From Penium margaritaceum (taxonomy: Eukaryota > Streptophyta > Zygnematophyceae > Desmidiales > Peniaceae), in the NCBI GenBank assembly GCA_023375785.1, contig SZWC01000037.1, positions 360,350 to 424,349 on the forward strand: a stretch of DNA of 64,000 bases. The letters run 5' to 3'. Shown in pieces: positions 62,910 to 64,000 of the stretch. A program made the translations under genes and the position numbers. Numbering within the stretch: position 1 is the stretch's first letter; each line of letters starts with the position of its first letter. The notes under the pieces are model-generated. The model made no database searches, had not been told where the DNA came from, and was given only the letters and a program-made list of their open reading frames with translations.

Positions 62910-64000
62910 TCAACCATTGTCACGCACGGGGCGAAGCCCAACAGAACGAATGGCCACCAGGAACTTTCCGCGGGCAAGTGCCTTCATAAAAAAATCAGCT
63001 CGCTGCAAGTTAGTGCCAACCCACATGATGGAGATCACGCGTCGCTCCACCAGATCACGAACGAAGTGATGCTCAACCGCAATGTGCTTTGTGCGAGCAT
63101 GAAAAACACCAGAGTTCTCCGCAATGGCGAGAGCACTCTGGTTGTCGCAACGCAGCACAATGGCGGGTACTGACTGCCCAAGCTCAAGAAACAAGCGNAT
63201 CCACCTTCAGGGCATCCTGCCCATCAGGTGTGAGTGGTGTGGAAGCAGTGGGCACTGCACCAAGGAGATCGCTAAAGCGCTCCCCCACGACTCGTGCGTA
63301 TCGGGCCTGATGCAGCAACAGTGTCCGATGTCTGCGATCTCGCACAATCTCCATACCAAGAAACACCGATGCAGGACCGAGGTCCTTCATCCTGTAGGCG
63401 GTCTGCAGGACAGCCTTGGCCTCCTTCACGGCCTCCAGCGACGGAGACGCGATCAGAAGGTCATCAACATAGACCAGGATGGCGGTAAACCGCTCGGGTG
63501 TCGGTAGGATGAAGAGTGAGGGGTCTGCCTCGCTCTGTACGTATCCTGCGCGAGTCAAGGTGCCAGTGATCTCCCGGTTCCAACACCGTGGAGACTGCTT
63601 GAGGCCGTACAAGGACTTGCGCAAGCGCCAGACCTTGTCACCGTCCTCAAAGCCTGGTGGCTGAGCCACGTAGATCTCCTCATCCAAAGAGCCATGGAGG
63701 AACGCGTTGTTCACATCCATCTGGTGTAGTTCCCAGTCATGCTGAGCTACTACACCGAACAGAGCTCGAGCTGAGGTCATGCGGCCGACAGGGGCAAAGG
63801 TGTCAGTGTTATCAACTCCCTCAATCTGAGAGAACCCCTTGACGACCAAGCGGGCCTTGTAGCGTTCCACTGAGCCATCCGGCTTCACTTTCTTGCGAAA
63901 CACCCACTTGACCTGAATCGCCTTCCTCCCAGGGGGAAGGTCGACCAGCTCGTAGACTCCGTGCTCTCGGATAGCGCGAAGCTCATCCTCGCAAGCAGCT
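62910..64000 (-). pseudogene. E6 pol: RT and the end of RNase H (partial, gapped)
   Basis: RT reads VKPDGSVERYKARL, HQMDVNNAFLHGSLDEE, SLYGLKQSPRCWN and YVDD intact (about 63459-63475), up to LTPDGQDALKVD at 63198, where the sequence has a single N. The next readable part is LGQSVPAIVLRCDNQSALAIAEN...HARTKHIAVEHHF, the end of RNase H, closing at 62910. About 170 residues, including TYLRVIGSLM, GYTDSDW and AEAEYVAL, are missing at the N. This is either a deletion or an assembly collapse. The upstream part of the gene is outside the window. Confidence 0.8.

Larger units (their letters stand above)
62154..64000 (-). mobile_element. E6: Copia element of the Y LTR family, runs off the window
   Basis: 3' LTR, purine tract, the end of pol and part of RT are visible; the rest lies beyond 64000. 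The LTR is related to the two Y LTR pieces. Confidence 0.8.

Overview
The window is nuclear, repeat-dominated DNA, most likely from the green-plant lineage. I base this on Ty1/copia elements primed from initiator-Met tRNA (TGGTATCAGAGC-type sites directly after the LTRs), a UBN2-type plant Copia Gag in one element, and a small TA-flanked MITE. The species cannot be told from the sequence. I see no convincing host gene, rRNA or tRNA. Nearly all of the 64 kb is LTR retrotransposon sequence in nested layers, all of it at least partly decayed, plus two long N gaps and a single N at 63198.

Layout. 1-2741: hairpin and tandem repeats, a probable minus-strand LTR (1627-2305) holding a long CT microsatellite, and unassigned sequence. 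2742-~10345: E1, a minus-strand Copia with its 3' LTR, a degraded gag-pol and an unusual ~570-codon in-frame region after RNase H; its 5' LTR is missing. ~10470-11201 plus 19287-20573 plus 26934-27356: pieces of one minus-strand Copia, Y. Its gag was split after codon 13 by a three-LTR tandem array of a plus-strand non-autonomous element X (11202-19286, perfect GAGGG target duplications). Its 5' LTR is split by a further X copy, X3 (20574-26933). X encodes no recognisable pol but has one long open frame conserved between copies.

27777-~62152: P1, a plus-strand Copia whose 3' LTR received three later insertions: M2 (34216-42570, minus; its own 3' LTR holds a 458-bp MITE), a solo LTR (42735-43570) and M3 (43583-61661, minus, same family as P1). 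M3's 5' LTR is split by M4 (52790-61082, minus, the youngest-looking copy: two ~508-bp LTRs with about a dozen differences and perfect GTTGT target duplications). 62154-64000: the 3' LTR and start of another minus-strand Copia, E6, of the Y LTR family, running off the window.

How the parts work. The Copia elements encode Gag with a zinc knuckle, an aspartic protease, integrase, reverse transcriptase and RNase H, read as one long frame in M3 and almost one in M4. None is intact here: stops, frameshifts and lost catalytic residues occur throughout, and most stops look like C-to-T or G-to-A changes in CAG or TGG codons. The most interesting material lies outside the standard domains: the X open frame, the E1 region after RNase H, an Ala-rich open frame upstream of gag in M4, collagen-like 12-residue repeats between integrase and RT in P1 and M3, hairpins repeated in the leaders, and tandem TGACGTCA-type sites.
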